Below, piece after piece: positions 29,201-39,396 of a stretch of 64,000 nt of DNA. This stretch comes from Volvox africanus (lineage: Eukaryota > Chlorophyta > Chlorophyceae > Chlamydomonadales > Volvocaceae): positions 2,915,501-2,979,500 of the forward strand of contig BSDZ01000019.1 of NCBI GenBank assembly GCA_030268105.1, in the 5' to 3' direction. Position numbers and translations under genes: made by a program. How positions within the stretch are numbered: position 1 is the stretch's first letter; every line of letters begins with the position of its first letter. The notes beneath the pieces were generated by a model, which was not told the origin of the DNA, did no database searches, and saw only the letters and a list, made by a program, of their open reading frames with translations.

Positions 29201-29855
29201 TTCCTCCTTTTGGGTGGCCTTCACCTTCTCATACCTCGCATGTTGGGCATTGTAATTCGTTGTGTATCTACAAAGTACATGGGATGCACCGAATAAAAGT
29301 GCTTACTTTTTATACTGTGCATGCTTCATTCTATTGTTGTCTGTCCCCACTGAAAGTAAGCTAATGATATGGATGGCATGTATGATGACCACAAACAAGA
29401 TAATCACTAGAAGCATAACAGTAGGAAAATAAACATGTACTTACTTTTGCCATTTCTTCTTGAAGCAGTCGACCGTAACTCTTGGCTGTAAGTCAGCCAC
29501 TTGTGCAAAGCCAGCAGCAAAGCACTTATCCCAAACGGGCTGCAGATGCGGCACACGTTGAATATCCTTCGCATTGAGGACCCGTGGATTCTTCAGGCTG
29601 CTGTCGAGGTTGTACGGCACGTTGTCGCGGACGGCTTTGTTGATGGCGGCCTGCTCATATGACCTGTTCCGCTTTGATGGCTCACCACGATCATGATCCT
29701 TTCGTATACTGATTCTGCTTACTTCAGGGGATACCAATTGAACAGATGGCTGTTTTAGGGATATATGGATAGTTAGTTTCTTCTGAGCCTGGTTCCAAGC
29801 CCTCCCCTTAAAATGTGCATGACGTTTTTTATGCGATGACAAAATAATAACCGTG
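20294..29855 (-). CDS. Multi-exon unit gene (U2 copy), possible Myb/SANT-like protein
   Basis: Eight exons can be read on the minus strand: 29445-29855, 29307-29330, 29185-29267, 29074-29124, 28653-28941, 28542-28570, 20697-20830 and 20294-20512. Every intron has GT and AG ends, several with GTAAGT-like donors, and all seven junction phases agree, giving about 413 codons. The 5' exon or exons are not resolved. The first exon is basic and ends in a W/F/K-rich helix (CFKKKWQK), continued in the next exon by MKHAQYKK; this resembles the third helix of trihelix/MADF-type Myb-SANT DNA-binding domains, a weak match. The fifth exon is tryptophan-rich. Two in-frame stops, TGA at 28919-28921 and TAG at 20793-20795, occur in all copies, so it may be a pseudogene. 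G2 sits in its sixth intron. Confidence 0.55.
21042..21865 (+). repeat. G2-U2 5' LTR (824 bp)
   Basis: Begins tgttgtgctacgg and ends gaggtacaaca. It holds TATA-like words (gatataaatg near 21143), an AT-rich hairpin near 21288-21315, and an inverted repeat with arms ccggata and tatccgg near 21370. Confidence 0.95.
21869..21880 (+). other. G2-U2 primer-binding site
   Basis: TGGTATCGAGAC, 3 bp after the LTR, the same 12-mer as in G1. Confidence 0.75.
21933..22028 (+). CDS. Short leader ORF of G2-U2 (31 aa)
   Basis: ATG to TAA, ending in an alanine-rich tail and GL. A further open stretch at about 22100-22366 ([20 protein letters not shown]) overlaps the start of gag in another frame. It resembles a stretch at about 4190-4300 upstream of gag in G1, so the leader may be a spliced or multi-part gag N-terminus. 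Not resolved. Confidence 0.4.
   Translation: MASSSDEPRGPLDTFAEDLGRAVLDAAASGL
22332..23569 (+). pseudogene. gag: G2-U2 gag with a 2-bp frameshift
   Basis: Starts at ATG 22332 (MSAEHDD). Two extra A bases in the A-run at 22686-22692 shift the frame after about 118 codons, whereas copy D has the normal run. From 22838 the original frame is open again through the capsid block, the basic RG-rich linker and the zinc knuckle (CX2CX3HX4C) to TAG at 23567-23569. Apart from the run it is nearly identical to copy D. Confidence 0.9.
23567..23608 (+). promoter_or_regulatory. Putative UAG readthrough element of G2-U2
   Basis: UAG, 7-nt spacer GGGCUUG, then CCCGGGU at 23577-23583 pairing with ACCUGGG at 23602-23608 (one G-U pair) around an 18-nt loop. 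Spacing is identical to G1. Confidence 0.7.
23570..27631 (+). pseudogene. pol: G2-U2 Pol, interrupted by one TGA
   Basis: In frame with gag; first Met at 23663. Protease, RT and most of RNase H are open to a TGA at 26078-26080 inside NIADALS, where copy A has CGA for Arg. The frame continues from there with integrase, GPY module and chromodomain to TGA at 27629-27631. In the integrase, DDQIERTNR replaces the usual DGQTERTNR near 26820. One C-to-T change explains the stop. Without bypass no integrase is made. Confidence 0.92.
27691..28514 (+). repeat. G2-U2 3' LTR (824 bp)
   Basis: Preceded by the polypurine tract (gggaggggggataat, 27676-27690). Same length and, by eye, the same sequence as the 5' LTR. 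Confidence 0.95.
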
Positions 29856-29972
29856 CTGAAAATTGTGGCGTGAATCCGTTGAAGTATTCATTCCCGTGCA
29901 GCGATTGAACTAATCTGCCTTGCAATATGTCTGGATTTGGGAAGCATTGGGGTCATAGAGTATGTCTCACAC

Positions 29973-30028
29973 ATGGTCAATTTTCATGGTCAATTTTCAT
30001 GGTCAATTTTTATGGTCAATTTTCACAC
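29973..30028. repeat. 13-bp tandem repeat, four copies (U2)
   Basis: Four atggtcaattttc units, the third with a c-to-t change at its end. Confidence 0.9.
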
Positions 30029-30540
30029 CTACACAAAGCTGCTATGGTGCTTGCCGGAAAAGGCTATATAATTTTGGGGGCCTGCTCGATGTGTAACTGT
30101 GGCTCTTGGTGACTTTGTTTGGGTCTCCATCTGGAAACATAGTTGCCTGGCTACTGTGTAAGGTTTGCTGTTGCCAACTTTCTGCGATCCTTACCCACGC
30201 TTGCTAACTCTGGCAGCTTGCTGCTCAATAATTAGAAACCCTTCCATAACTAGAAAGGTAGCCATGAACAGACATGTGTGGCACTTAAGAGTTTTATGTT
30301 ACAAAGTAAGCCACATGTACAGGTTCTAAATCCATATAATGGTAGCGATTTAGCGATGTTAACAAGCGTTCACCAGAGCAATCTCTTGTACAACGACTAG
30401 TATTCATAGCGCTATCCTAAATTGAAATTAACTTTGAAGATATTTTATGCACAAAGTCTCCAATGCTACTGCACAATAAGAGCAAGTAAGAAAACTAAAT
30501 AAATCCGGCGAACCCGTGCTCCGAACATTATTATGCGCTA
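30029..30540. other. Non-coding part of the unit (U2)
   Basis: No convincing coding sequence. A short frame on the minus strand near 30040-30140 begins METQTKSPRA after an AG, and could be an upstream exon of the unit gene, but its phase does not fit the next exon. The stretch includes a TATA-like word (gctatataatt at about 30062). Confidence 0.35.
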
Positions 30541-30547
30541 TCTACAT

Positions 30548-30705
30548 AAACTTTGCGTAAACTGCGTTACAGTGCGTTAGGTGCGTATGGTAACGCACTG
30601 TACGCAAGATATACGCAAGCTGTTTGCGTAAAGTTAACGCGTGCGGTAGGTTTGCGATCACGTGCGTTAGGTTTGCGTACAGCTCGCGTTAGAACATACG
30701 CAAGC
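30548..30705. repeat. Cluster of TGCGTA / TAACGCA repeats (U2)
   Basis: About fifteen short words of the form TGCGTTA, TGCGTA, TACGCA and TAACGCA lie in both orientations, ending near cgcaagc. Similar words fill 19095-19190 and 30825-30910. Dense subterminal motifs of this kind are transposase-binding sites in CACTA elements. Confidence 0.55.
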
Positions 30706-31030
30706 CCCCGATTTTCGAGCACCACGAAACGTAATAAAAATTGCAGGGAACTTTTATACTCATTATAAATATTGTTTTCATTTAAACAAGTCAAGTTTTC
30801 TATTTCTTTGTGTTAGGCTCGCGTTAGGCTAACGCAATCTCTAACGCACAAAACACAGCCTTACGCACACATACGCGCCCTAACGCAGCCTAACGCGAGC
30901 CTAACGCACGAATCTCTTGTTATAGTGTTAATATACTCGATGATTAATATTTATGTGCTTCTAACGGATCCTTTTCTGCTGACTAGCATGGATCGTAGGT
31001 ATGATGCGGATGTACGCCACGTTTGACTCT

Positions 31031-31951
31031 TTTGGATGGCAACAAAATCGATTTTGTTGACTGAAATTTTGGGACACCTAAGTATTACCGGTGTTACTGA
31101 CGACCTTATCTCAAATAAGTGATAAGCATGATGGGGTTGATCCCATAGTCGTCTAAGTGTTCAGGTTATCCTCGTTGGTAAGGATAAGCATCCCATCGTG
31201 GGCAGGATCACCCTTAGTCGACGAAGGACCCTCTGTGTGTTAGGGCCCAATGAGTGCAACAAGGTCTCCTGGAGACAGCACTACATGGACATTGGGTGCC
31301 GCGACATAACGACAGTACCGCCGGTGCATCGATATGGAATCCAGCACTATTGGCCATTGTGCAAAAGGGAACCTATCGCCTAAGGTACCTTGTCTGTCGT
31401 ACTAAGATGTCACACCAGAGGAGGGCGGAACTGTGCGGAGCCTGTGGTTAATTTCGTTAGCGGCGTTCGTCCGCCGAAATAAAGAACCCAAGCTTGAAGG
31501 ATGTACGAGTAGCTTATCAAGTGATAAGGGAAGGCATCCATGAATTGCTTGCGAGGCCTTGGGTGCAATTGGTTGTTACCACCGCGCAGTCTCTTGTGAA
31601 AGATCCTGAGGTCGCAGCCCCCCTATTGCCAAATTATATTGATGCATATGTCATCCTGGGGCTCCCACCTATGTTACCTGCTGATTATATGATCCCCTTT
31701 GTGTTCGAGCACAACCCATTTCACAATCTATGTACAGGTTAGGCTGCCAAAATTGAGCGGATGAAGCGGCAAGTGGGGAATCTGCTCGCAAAGGGTATGG
31801 TTCGGCCCAGCACATCGCCATATTCTGCGCTGATATTGTTTGTTGGTAAGAAGGATGGGACGTTGCGCATGTGCATTGATTATAGGGGCTTGAACGCGAC
31901 CACGATTAAAAATCGCTACCCTTTGCCGCGCGTCGATGACCTGCTTGATAA
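31031..31951 (+). pseudogene. Decayed gypsy pol fragment (U3a)
   Basis: Same broken protease-to-RT fragment as in U2, differing by scattered substitutions. Confidence 0.85.
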
Positions 31952-32014
31952 CATACATTAACATACCACCGTTAACATACATATAGGATTTTAGAAATAA
32001 TAAGCTTATATTTT

Positions 32015-34286
32015 CTATTTAAAAAGAGAAAAACAAATCGACGTATACCACATCAAACCACAAAGCACGCAGCAAATTAAAAGAATAGAACGAAATATAA
32101 CATTACAACTCACAAAAACGGGAAGACAGGATGAATATTCATTAATGGGCTGTACCTTTTTCGCTGCCGCCTTGCTTGAGTTCGTAGCATTCCTGCTGGA
32201 GTTCCTTGCCTTAGAGGGCTGTGGACTCTTTGCCTACATGAAAAGGAAGTATGTTTGAGGAAAGTAGGAACAATTACATAAAAGACAAAAAGGAGAAAAC
32301 AGGTTAAAGGACATTAATGACCTGTACATCCCTGTACATGCAATCCATAATGTACATCACCCATCCTGCAATAACCTTGCTAAGCGCGCCTGGAAATTTG
32401 CACACCCCATCAACCACTCTCTTTACCACTATTATTTGGACTAACCTGTCGGCGTCTAGCGGCCTGGATCTCCTCCTTCTGATGTATGCGAGCTGCATTG
32501 GTAGCCAGCACCATCATCAATGCATCTTCACCATGTGCGGGCTACTTTTGGCGTTTGCTAGTGCGCCCATCCTGAGTTCCTGGCGGCTCGTCATTTCGGC
32601 CGCTTTTCTGCGGTTTGGTAGCAATTAAGCATTTTGTAAACAAGGAAATAAAGGCATGAAAACATTGTTATTGTTGTACTAGCTAAAATAAAAAACAAAG
32701 GTTATGCATGAACTGTGATGTACTTTCTGCAAACATACTAAGAAGTACGTACTATTATGGTGGCGAAGCAGCAGAAATAATTAAAGTGAACACATGCATA
32801 ATCGCATCTTACCGTAGTGCCTTTTGGCAACTCCAGTGCACCTGTTAAAGTTAGCAAAGCGCCCGGCCCCTCGTGGGCCGTATTCCTTGCTCTGACATTC
32901 TTTCGTATATGAGTGTTGCTCACATTCCAACAGCACCAAGGCCTGGTGTATGCTGAGCTGTTGCACCAGCTCCAACTGGCACTGGAGTGGCTGGTACGGC
33001 AAAGGATGTCTTACTGCTTTCAATCTGCTTCCGCTGCGCAAGTGCATTTATAAGCTCCTGTTGCCAATCTGTCACATTCAAATCCTCCATCACAATGCGG
33101 CGCTCACTGGGACCCGCATCTGGGTTATCTGGCTGAGCGTACTTGAAGCTCCTCCAGGCTGCCCAAGACTCCTTGTTCCACAGCTTCTTTCATGGCTTCT
33201 TCTCAAACTCATCTACATAAAAATAATGTGAAGACGAACATCAACGCCAGATGCCATGATACTTGATGGACATCAACGCCAGATGCCATGTACTTGAAGC
33301 TCCTCCAGGCTGCCCAAGACTCCTTGTTCCACAGCTTCTTTCATGGCTTCTTCTCAAACTCATCTACATAAAAATAATGTGAAGACGAACATCAACGCCA
33401 GATGCCATGATACACATCATTGTCGAAAGTTTTCGTAATCCCGTACATAGCGTAAGTGGCATGGCATGTCCTTTGTCGTAAAACAAATCTTTGGCCCGCG
33501 TTTACCCCATATTCCCTTTTTCAAAATACATAGAAAGGATTCTTTTATCAAACAACCTGATCAAAATATGTTGTAAAAAGTTAATGGATGACAAGTAGCA
33601 GTACGAGCTCACAAACCTGGCTTGCAGGCAAGTTCCTCCTTTTGGGTGGCCTTCACCTTTTTGACCTTGCATGTTGGGCATTGTAATTCGTTGCGTATCT
33701 ACAAAGTACATGGGATGCACCGAATAAAAGTGCTTACTTTTTATACTGTGCATGCTTCATTCTATTGTTGTCTGTCCCCACTGAAAGTAAGCTAATGATA
33801 TGGATGGCATGTATGATGACCACAAACAAGATAATCACTAGAAGCATAACAGTAGGAAAATAAACATGTACTTACTTTTGCCATTTCTTCTTGAAGCAGT
33901 CGACCGTAACTCTTGGCTGTAAGTCAGCCACTTGTGCAAAGCCAGCAGCAAAGCACTTATCCCAAACGGGCTGCAGATGCGGCACACGTTGAATATCCTT
34001 CGCAATGAGGACCCGTGGATTCTTCAGGCTGCTGTCGAGGTTGTACGGCACGTTGTCGCGGACGGCTTTGTTGATGGCGGCCTGCTCATATGACCTGTTC
34101 CGCTTTGATGGCTCACCACGATCATGATCCTTTCGTATACTGATTCTGCTTACTTCAGGGGATACCAATTGAACAGATGGCTGTTTTAGGGATATATGGA
34201 TAGTTAGTTTCTTCTGAGCCTGGTTCCAAGCCTTCCCCTTAAAATGTGCATGACGTTTTTTATGCGATGACAAAATAATAACCGTG
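32015..34286 (-). pseudogene. Unit gene copy in U3a, frameshifted
   Basis: All eight exons are present: 33876-34286, 33738-33761, 33617-33698, 33506-33556, 32924-33212, 32813-32841, 32446-32579 and 32015-32233. The third is 82 nt instead of 83 (single-base loss near 33660), which shifts the frame. Part of the fifth exon is duplicated by the 151-bp repeat. The shared TGA and TAG stops are also present. Confidence 0.6.
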
Positions 34287-34585
34287 CTGAAAATTGTGGC
34301 GTGAATCCGTTGAAGTATTCATTCCCGTGCAGCGATTGAACTAATCTGCCTTGCAATATGTCTGGATTTGGGAAACATTGGGGTCATAGAGTATGTCTCA
34401 CACATGGTCAATTTTCATGGTCAATTTTCATGGTCAATTTTCATGGTCAATTTTCACACCTACGCAAAGCTGCTATGGTGCTTGCCGGAAAAGGCTATAT
34501 AATTTGGGGGGCCTGCTCGATGTGTAACTGTGGCTCTTGGTGACTTTGTTTGGGTCTCCATCTGGAAACATAGTTGCCTGGCTAC

Positions 34586-34657
34586 TGTTGTACCTCTCGT
34601 TCGCGTTTGCTCATAAGTATCTGCACGTCTGGAGACTTTCGACACCGATGCGCGAGC
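34586..34657 (-). repeat. G2-B 3' LTR, first piece
   Basis: Same 72 bp as 3118-3189, broken at the same base by G1. Confidence 0.93.
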
Positions 34658-35080
34658 TGTTGTATCCTTAATGCATTTCGGTAATTCATTAAGATATAAT
34701 AATTATCTGTTTATTATTTTATAATATAATATATTTAATTGTCATATTAACTGTTTCATGTTTCCATCTGGCATTCGATTTGTGGATTTGGTCTCGGCTG
34801 TCGACGACCAATACTAACCGACTTCCTGAAACATCCGAACCTGTCGGTTACTCCATAACCTGTATGGAATGGGCCATTTACCGCCTGAATGGTAAATGGT
34901 GGAACATCTGGTTCCTGGTTCACTGAATCTCCGGTTGTAGTGGTGACTTCTGAAGGTCACGCCCGGTTCGAGGCCTTATGGTCTCTCAAGTACGACCTAG
35001 TCGGCGGCTCTACTTAATCGGGCTCTGGCACAACAACCGGTATCTTTTCATACCACCCTTCGTGGGTACCATATACAACA
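34658..35080 (+). repeat. G1-B 5' LTR (423 bp)
   Basis: Same ends as G1-A. Followed by the TGGTATCGAGAC primer-binding site at 35084-35095. Confidence 0.95.
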
Positions 35081-35201
35081 AGCTGGTATCGAGACTGTTC
35101 CTCCCTGGGGCGTCTCGTCAAGTCTTCCGCTGAAATCTTTTCAAGCCTTCTCAAGTCTTTCTGTGGTAACTGCTCAAGCCACTCAAGCTGCCCTTTTATA
35201 A

Positions 35202-35309
35202 ATGGACATCGACCACAATCTTCCTCCTGCCGACATCCCTCTGGACATGGAGACATTGCCTGAGGAGCTGAGCGCCGCCATTTTCGCTGCGGCTACCACC
35301 GGTCTGTAA
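35202..35309 (+). CDS. Short leader ORF of G1-B (35 aa)
   Basis: Identical in reading to the ORF at 3734-3841. Confidence 0.45.
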   Translation: MDIDHNLPPADIPLDMETLPEELSAAIFAAATTGL

Positions 35310-35859
35310 TATTCACGAAATTAGTCTAGTGACACTTAGAACCTGCTCTCTGTGAGTTTGGCTGTGCTTTCTGTTAAAGTCAATCTCTAAGTTAGTCGCG
35401 GTCAACGTGGCTCGCGACCTAGACAATTCTGCCTTCTCTGTTAGGTAATATCTTCCTGCAACACTGCTTTCTATCTAGAACTTGTATTGCAGTTTTGCTG
35501 AGGAATCCCTGTAGTTGCGGGTTCGATAGTACCTTTGCATCGAATCCAACGAGGAGTCGACTTCGTGAATTCATTTCGGCTTTCACTAATACATATATAT
35601 CTCTATTACTTGAAAGGTATTGTGTTTGTTCCAACCGCCGTGAGTGCTTCTGCAGTGTCAACACCTCAGACCCTTCGGAGCGGCACTTCTGCCCAGTCAC
35701 TCCGATCCATCGCAAATCAACTTCACGCGCGGACTTCAAAATTTTTGAAGTTCATCGAAGGCATCCAAGCGTTGGGTAGGCCCTGGTCCTTGCCTTTGCT
35801 TTGCCTTTCGCCAGAACAGTCACTCGCAGTTCGATCTGTTAGGCTTTCAGGCATACAAT

Positions 35860-37239
35860 ATGCAAGCCTCGAACTTAGCGAATGCTGTCTCGGCTCTTGC
35901 TGCCAACACCTTTCAGTTTGTTGGCCGGATTGCTGCTAATGCTAGCCAAGCGAATAGGTGGGAATGGCTCTCTAGGTTGACACAGCCACCAAATGCTGCT
36001 GTGGCAGGTGGTATCGACCTTCCGAACCAGCCTTCACCTATTCCCAGGCAAGGCGGCACAGCATCCCCTGAGGCACCTACATCACCTATTTATGCCCCAT
36101 CCCCTTTTTATGTTCATGGCCCTGCTGTAGTGTCAAACCATTTGACACCTGGTGCCGTGGATATTCCTGGGATGGCTCCCGCTGCTGCCGCAACAACTTG
36201 TGCTGCTGTTGCGGGCACCTCTTCCAGGCCACCTGGGCCTCCTCATACTGGACATGAGGACGAGGTGATAAAAATAGCGATCGCAGTGCCTAAGCTGAAT
36301 ATCCCTATGGATGTTAAGCTTTCTGATTTAGGACGAGTTGCTGCGCCTCTAACACGGGCCTTTGTCCGTAATGTTAGGAACTACTTTGCCACAGCCCGTG
36401 GGGGTCAACAGGACTCTACGCGCCGTCTTTTCTTGGCCACTGCCTTTGAAGGCGCGGCAAGATTATGGCACGATCAATGGACTAACGCAAGGGATTCTTA
36501 TACATCTGAGGAACTGCTAGAAGCACTGCTTGTCCGTTTTGCACCCCAGGTCCAGTCACGTGACACTGAGGCACGCCTGAAATTAAATGCTGGCAAATAT
36601 CGCATGCGCCCTGGAGAAACTGTCTCTGCCTATCAGAGCCGCTTTGAGGCTCTTGTCACGCCCATTGCGGACCTGTCTGATAGTGAGCGTGTGTTTTGGT
36701 TTCAGCAGGGCCTCTCATCCGACCTTAGTGGGGACTGTGCAACTGACCTGTCGGGTAAAACCTTTAAGTCATATACAGACTTGGTTCAGTTCTCCCTGGG
36801 AGCTGAACTTAGGTTACTGGCCCGACGGGAATCTGACAAACTGGCCCGTCCCAAAATGAACATGCTGTCGGTACAGGACATGGCCTGCGACGACCCTGAC
36901 GAGGAGACCCCGGCGCCCCCGACCAAAAAACCGCGGGCTGCATCCGTTCGTCCAGGCATCACCGGGCACGAGGATCAGCCGCGGCAGGTTAAGGGCGCCG
37001 GTAAGTCTAAGAGGGGCGGCGGACAGCAGGGGAGGCACTTGGCCCCAAAAGGGGGCCACGTGCAGAAGAAGGGGCCCAAGCAGAACCTAGCGGAATATTT
37101 AACCACATTCAAATGTACTAGACGGGAGTTCCATTTCCGTAAACAACATGGGATGTGCCTCCGTTGCGGTTCCGACCAACATAGGGTTGACTCCTGCCCA
37201 ATGCTGGGGGCGGAGAAAAATAAGGGTAAGGACCACTAG
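35860..37239 (+). CDS. gag: G1-B Gag (459 aa)
   Basis: Full-length Gag with capsid region and a CX2CX4HX4C zinc knuckle near the C-terminus. It differs from G1-A by a Leu-to-Phe change at about residue 311. It ends with TAG at 37237-37239. Confidence 0.92.
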   Translation: MQASNLANAVSALAANTFQFVGRIAANASQANRWEWLSRLTQPPNAAVAGGIDLPNQPSPIPRQGGTASPEAPTSPIYAPSPFYVHGPAVVSNHLTPGAVDIPGMAPAAAATTCAAVAGTSSRPPGPPHTGHEDEVIKIAIAVPKLNIPMDVKLSDLGRVAAPLTRAFVRNVRNYFATARGGQQDSTRRLFLATAFEGAARLWHDQWTNARDSYTSEELLEALLVRFAPQVQSRDTEARLKLNAGKYRMRPGETVSAYQSRFEALVTPIADLSDSERVFWFQQGLSSDLSGDCATDLSGKTFKSYTDLVQFSLGAELRLLARRESDKLARPKMNMLSVQDMACDDPDEETPAPPTKKPRAASVRPGITGHEDQPRQVKGAGKSKRGGGQQGRHLAPKGGHVQKKGPKQNLAEYLTTFKCTRREFHFRKQHGMCLRCGSDQHRVDSCPMLGAEKNKGKDH

Positions 37240-37278
37240 GAACTTGCCCAGGTTGGTATAGAGGGATCACCACCTGGG
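37237..37278 (+). promoter_or_regulatory. Putative UAG readthrough element of G1-B
   Basis: Same stop, spacer and 7-bp stem (37247-37253 with 37272-37278) as in G1-A. Confidence 0.7.
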
Positions 37279-39396
37279 GTCTTTGCTGTGGGCCAGATGG
37301 TAGCAAAGTGCCGTGCAGTACGGGCTCTTTTGCCCTCTGTTTTAAACCAAGTGGAGCAGGTGATAGGGAGACGTTTTTCTTTTGATGCACGAACTGTCCG
37401 TGCCGGCTTTGATGGCTTTTGTAATCTGTTTGAGCCTCAAGGTCGCCCCCTATCCTCCGCTAACTTGGGTGGGCATACTATCTTGTTCACTCCCTCTTCA
37501 CTCTGCGAGCTACAGAAGCAATTAGCTCTCTTTAGGGCATGCAAACGTCAATACCCTGATACCTCAGCATGCATCTTGCTGCCTGAGTATGTGTCCCGAC
37601 GCAACCCTTCTTTTCTGTCGGGAATGCAACGGGTCTTAAGGTTTAATCCAGGGACGGCTCTTTTCCATAGCCTTGATATGGCAGGTGAGGTTGTTCAACT
37701 CCCTGGAAGCCCATACTCTGTTGACGTCTGGTTTGCTGCTCCTAAATCGGTTCAGGAGGGCTTGCCTGAGACTGAACCCTGTATTTCAGTTCTCTGCTTG
37801 CCTAAAGCTGCTGCCCTGATAGGTGCTGGCGTACCTCTGATCACCGTAAGTACGGCAGGTCGTACGTTCACCGCCCTAGCCGACTCTGGAGCCAGTGATG
37901 ATTTCATTTCGGCATCAGTGGTTACGCAGCTTGGCCTGAAACCTAGCCCATGCTCCTGGTCAGAAGTTACCCTTGCTGATGGGGGTAAGCAGGCTATCTT
38001 GGGGCAGGTTAATCTTCGTCTATCTGCAGGTCCTTTAAGGTTAAATGTCCGCCCATACGTGTTGCCTGAGCTAACTGACGCTGCCACGTATATCTTGGGT
38101 TCTTCCACGCTAGCACAGTATGGGGCTGTCCTTGACTATGAGGCTAAATCTTTGCGCCTGCGCAAGGGGAATCTAGTCTGCAAGGTACCCTTTACTACTG
38201 CCGGACAGCCACCAGATCAGATGACACCTGCGCCTTGCTTTAATTATGCAACCACTGCTATCTGTCAGCACACTGAACCTGAAGTTGTTGGCAGAAAAGC
38301 AGCAGTTCGCATGATTCGCAAGGGGGCCCATGCTTTACTAGTACGGCCCAAGTTGCACCTGAATGCAACTTCTATCCCAGCTGATGCCACTGACCCTGAG
38401 CTTGAGGCCCTGTTACAGGAATATGCAGATATATTCCAGGAGGTCCCTGGTAAGCCTCCAATGCGGCCTGTGGATCACACCATACCTTTGGTGCCTGGTG
38501 CAGTACCCGTTTCCCGCCCCATGTATTGGCTAAGCCCCTTGGAGCTAGACGAGGTCAAACGACAGGTTACTGAGCTGCTGAAAAAAGGTATGATACGGCC
38601 AAGCACATCCCCATACTCCGCCCCTATTCTGTTTGTGGGAAAGAAGGATGGGACTCTGAGAATGTGCATTGACTATAGGGGGTTAAATGCCGCAACAGTT
38701 AAGAACCGTTACCCCCTCCCACGTGTCGATGATCTGCTGGATAAGCTAAAAGATTCTGCATTCTTTAGCTCTATTGACCTCCAGCTGGGGTATAATCAGA
38801 TTCGTATAGCAGAATCTGACATCCCTAAAACGGCTTTCCGTACGCCGTCTGGCCATTTTGAATATACCGTCCTTAGTTTCGGACTGACGAACGCCCCTGC
38901 AACGTTCCAAGCCGTCATGGACCGCATCTTCAGGCCATACATCGACAAATTCGTCATCTGTTATCTGGACGATATCCTGGTGTTTTCAAAGACCCGTGAG
39001 GAGCACATACAACACCTCCGCCTGGTCTTTGAGGTTCTGCGGCGTGAGCAGCTGTATGCTAAGCGTTCTAAGTGCCACTGGGCACAACCACAGGTGGAGT
39101 ATCTGGGGCATATAGTGTCTCAGGGTGGCATACAGATGGACCCCCGGAAAACTGCTGTTGTTCGGGATTGGCCAGTGCCCTCCAACCTTCAGGAACTGCG
39201 CAAGTTTTTGGGCCTGACCAACTACTTTCGTAAGTTCATAGAGCGCTACTCAGTCATTGCTGCACCGCTAACAAACCTCACACGTAAGGGAGCCTTCTCT
39301 TCACCTGAGGCCTGGACCCCCGCATGCCAAGAAGCTTTTGATGCTTTGAAGCGTGCTATCTCTGATGATATTATCCTGCACTTCCCTGACTACTGA
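37240..39396 (+). CDS. pol: G1-B Pol, protease and reverse transcriptase part
   Basis: First Met at 37288. Same domains as G1-A and the same terminal TGA after FPDY. Differences seen are Asn to Lys near 38147, Arg to Trp near 38526 (in MYRLSPLEL, before the RT core) and Arg instead of Cys near 39283. G2 has Arg at both of the last two sites, so Trp in this copy and Cys in copy A look like private changes that may harm the RT. Confidence 0.92.
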   Translation, partial: ELAQVGIEGSPPGVFAVGQMVAKCRAVRALLPSVLNQVEQVIGRRFSFDARTVRAGFDGFCNLFEPQGRPLSSANLGGHTILFTPSSLCELQKQLALFRACKRQYPDTSACILLPEYVSRRNPSFLSGMQRVLRFNPGTALFHSLDMAGEVVQLPGSPYSVDVWFAAPKSVQEGLPETEPCISVLCLPKAAALIGAGVPLITVSTAGRTFTALADSGASDDFISASVVTQLGLKPSPCSWSEVTLADGGKQAILGQVNLRLSAGPLRLNVRPYVLPELTDAATYILGSSTLAQYGAVLDYEAKSLRLRKGNLVCKVPFTTAGQPPDQMTPAPCFNYATTAICQHTEPEVVGRKAAVRMIRKGAHALLVRPKLHLNATSIPADATDPELEALLQEYADIFQEVPGKPPMRPVDHTIPLVPGAVPVSRPMYWLSPLELDEVKRQVTELLKKGMIRPSTSPYSAPILFVGKKDGTLRMCIDYRGLNAATVKNRYPLPRVDDLLDKLKDSAFFSSIDLQLGYNQIRIAESDIPKTAFRTPSGHFEYTVLSFGLTNAPATFQAVMDRIFRPYIDKFVICYLDDILVFSKTREEHIQHLRLVFEVLRREQLYAKRSKCHWAQPQVEYLGHIVSQGGIQMDPRKTAVVRDWPVPSNLQELRKFLGLTNYFRKFIERYSVIAAPLTNLTRKGAFSSPEAWTPACQEAFDALKRAISDDIILHFPDY

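Larger units (their letters stand above)
19038..30789. repeat. Tandem unit copy U2, complete but split by a G2 insertion
   Basis: The only unit with both ends in the window. Without the G2 element and one target-site copy it is about 4,274 bp. Order: CACTA-like terminus and subterminal repeats, decayed gypsy fragment, minus-strand gene, 13-bp repeat, non-coding stretch, second cluster of subterminal-type repeats. It carries the variant with an Asn codon in the long exon, shared with U3b, whereas U1a and U3a have Ile. Confidence 0.85.
30790..34585. repeat. Tandem unit copy U3a
   Basis: Starts at gtcaagttttc and lacks the first ~31 bp of the unit, including CACTATAACA; TGTTATAGTG remains at 30918-30927. 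It ends at ggctac where G2-B begins. It has a private-type 151-bp tandem duplication (33141-33291 and from 33292), also seen in U1b but not in U2 or U3b. Confidence 0.85.

Noticed and set aside
30553..30768. 71-codon frame in the TGCGTA cluster as a gene
   Set aside because: It is composed of the short repeats themselves and is low in complexity.
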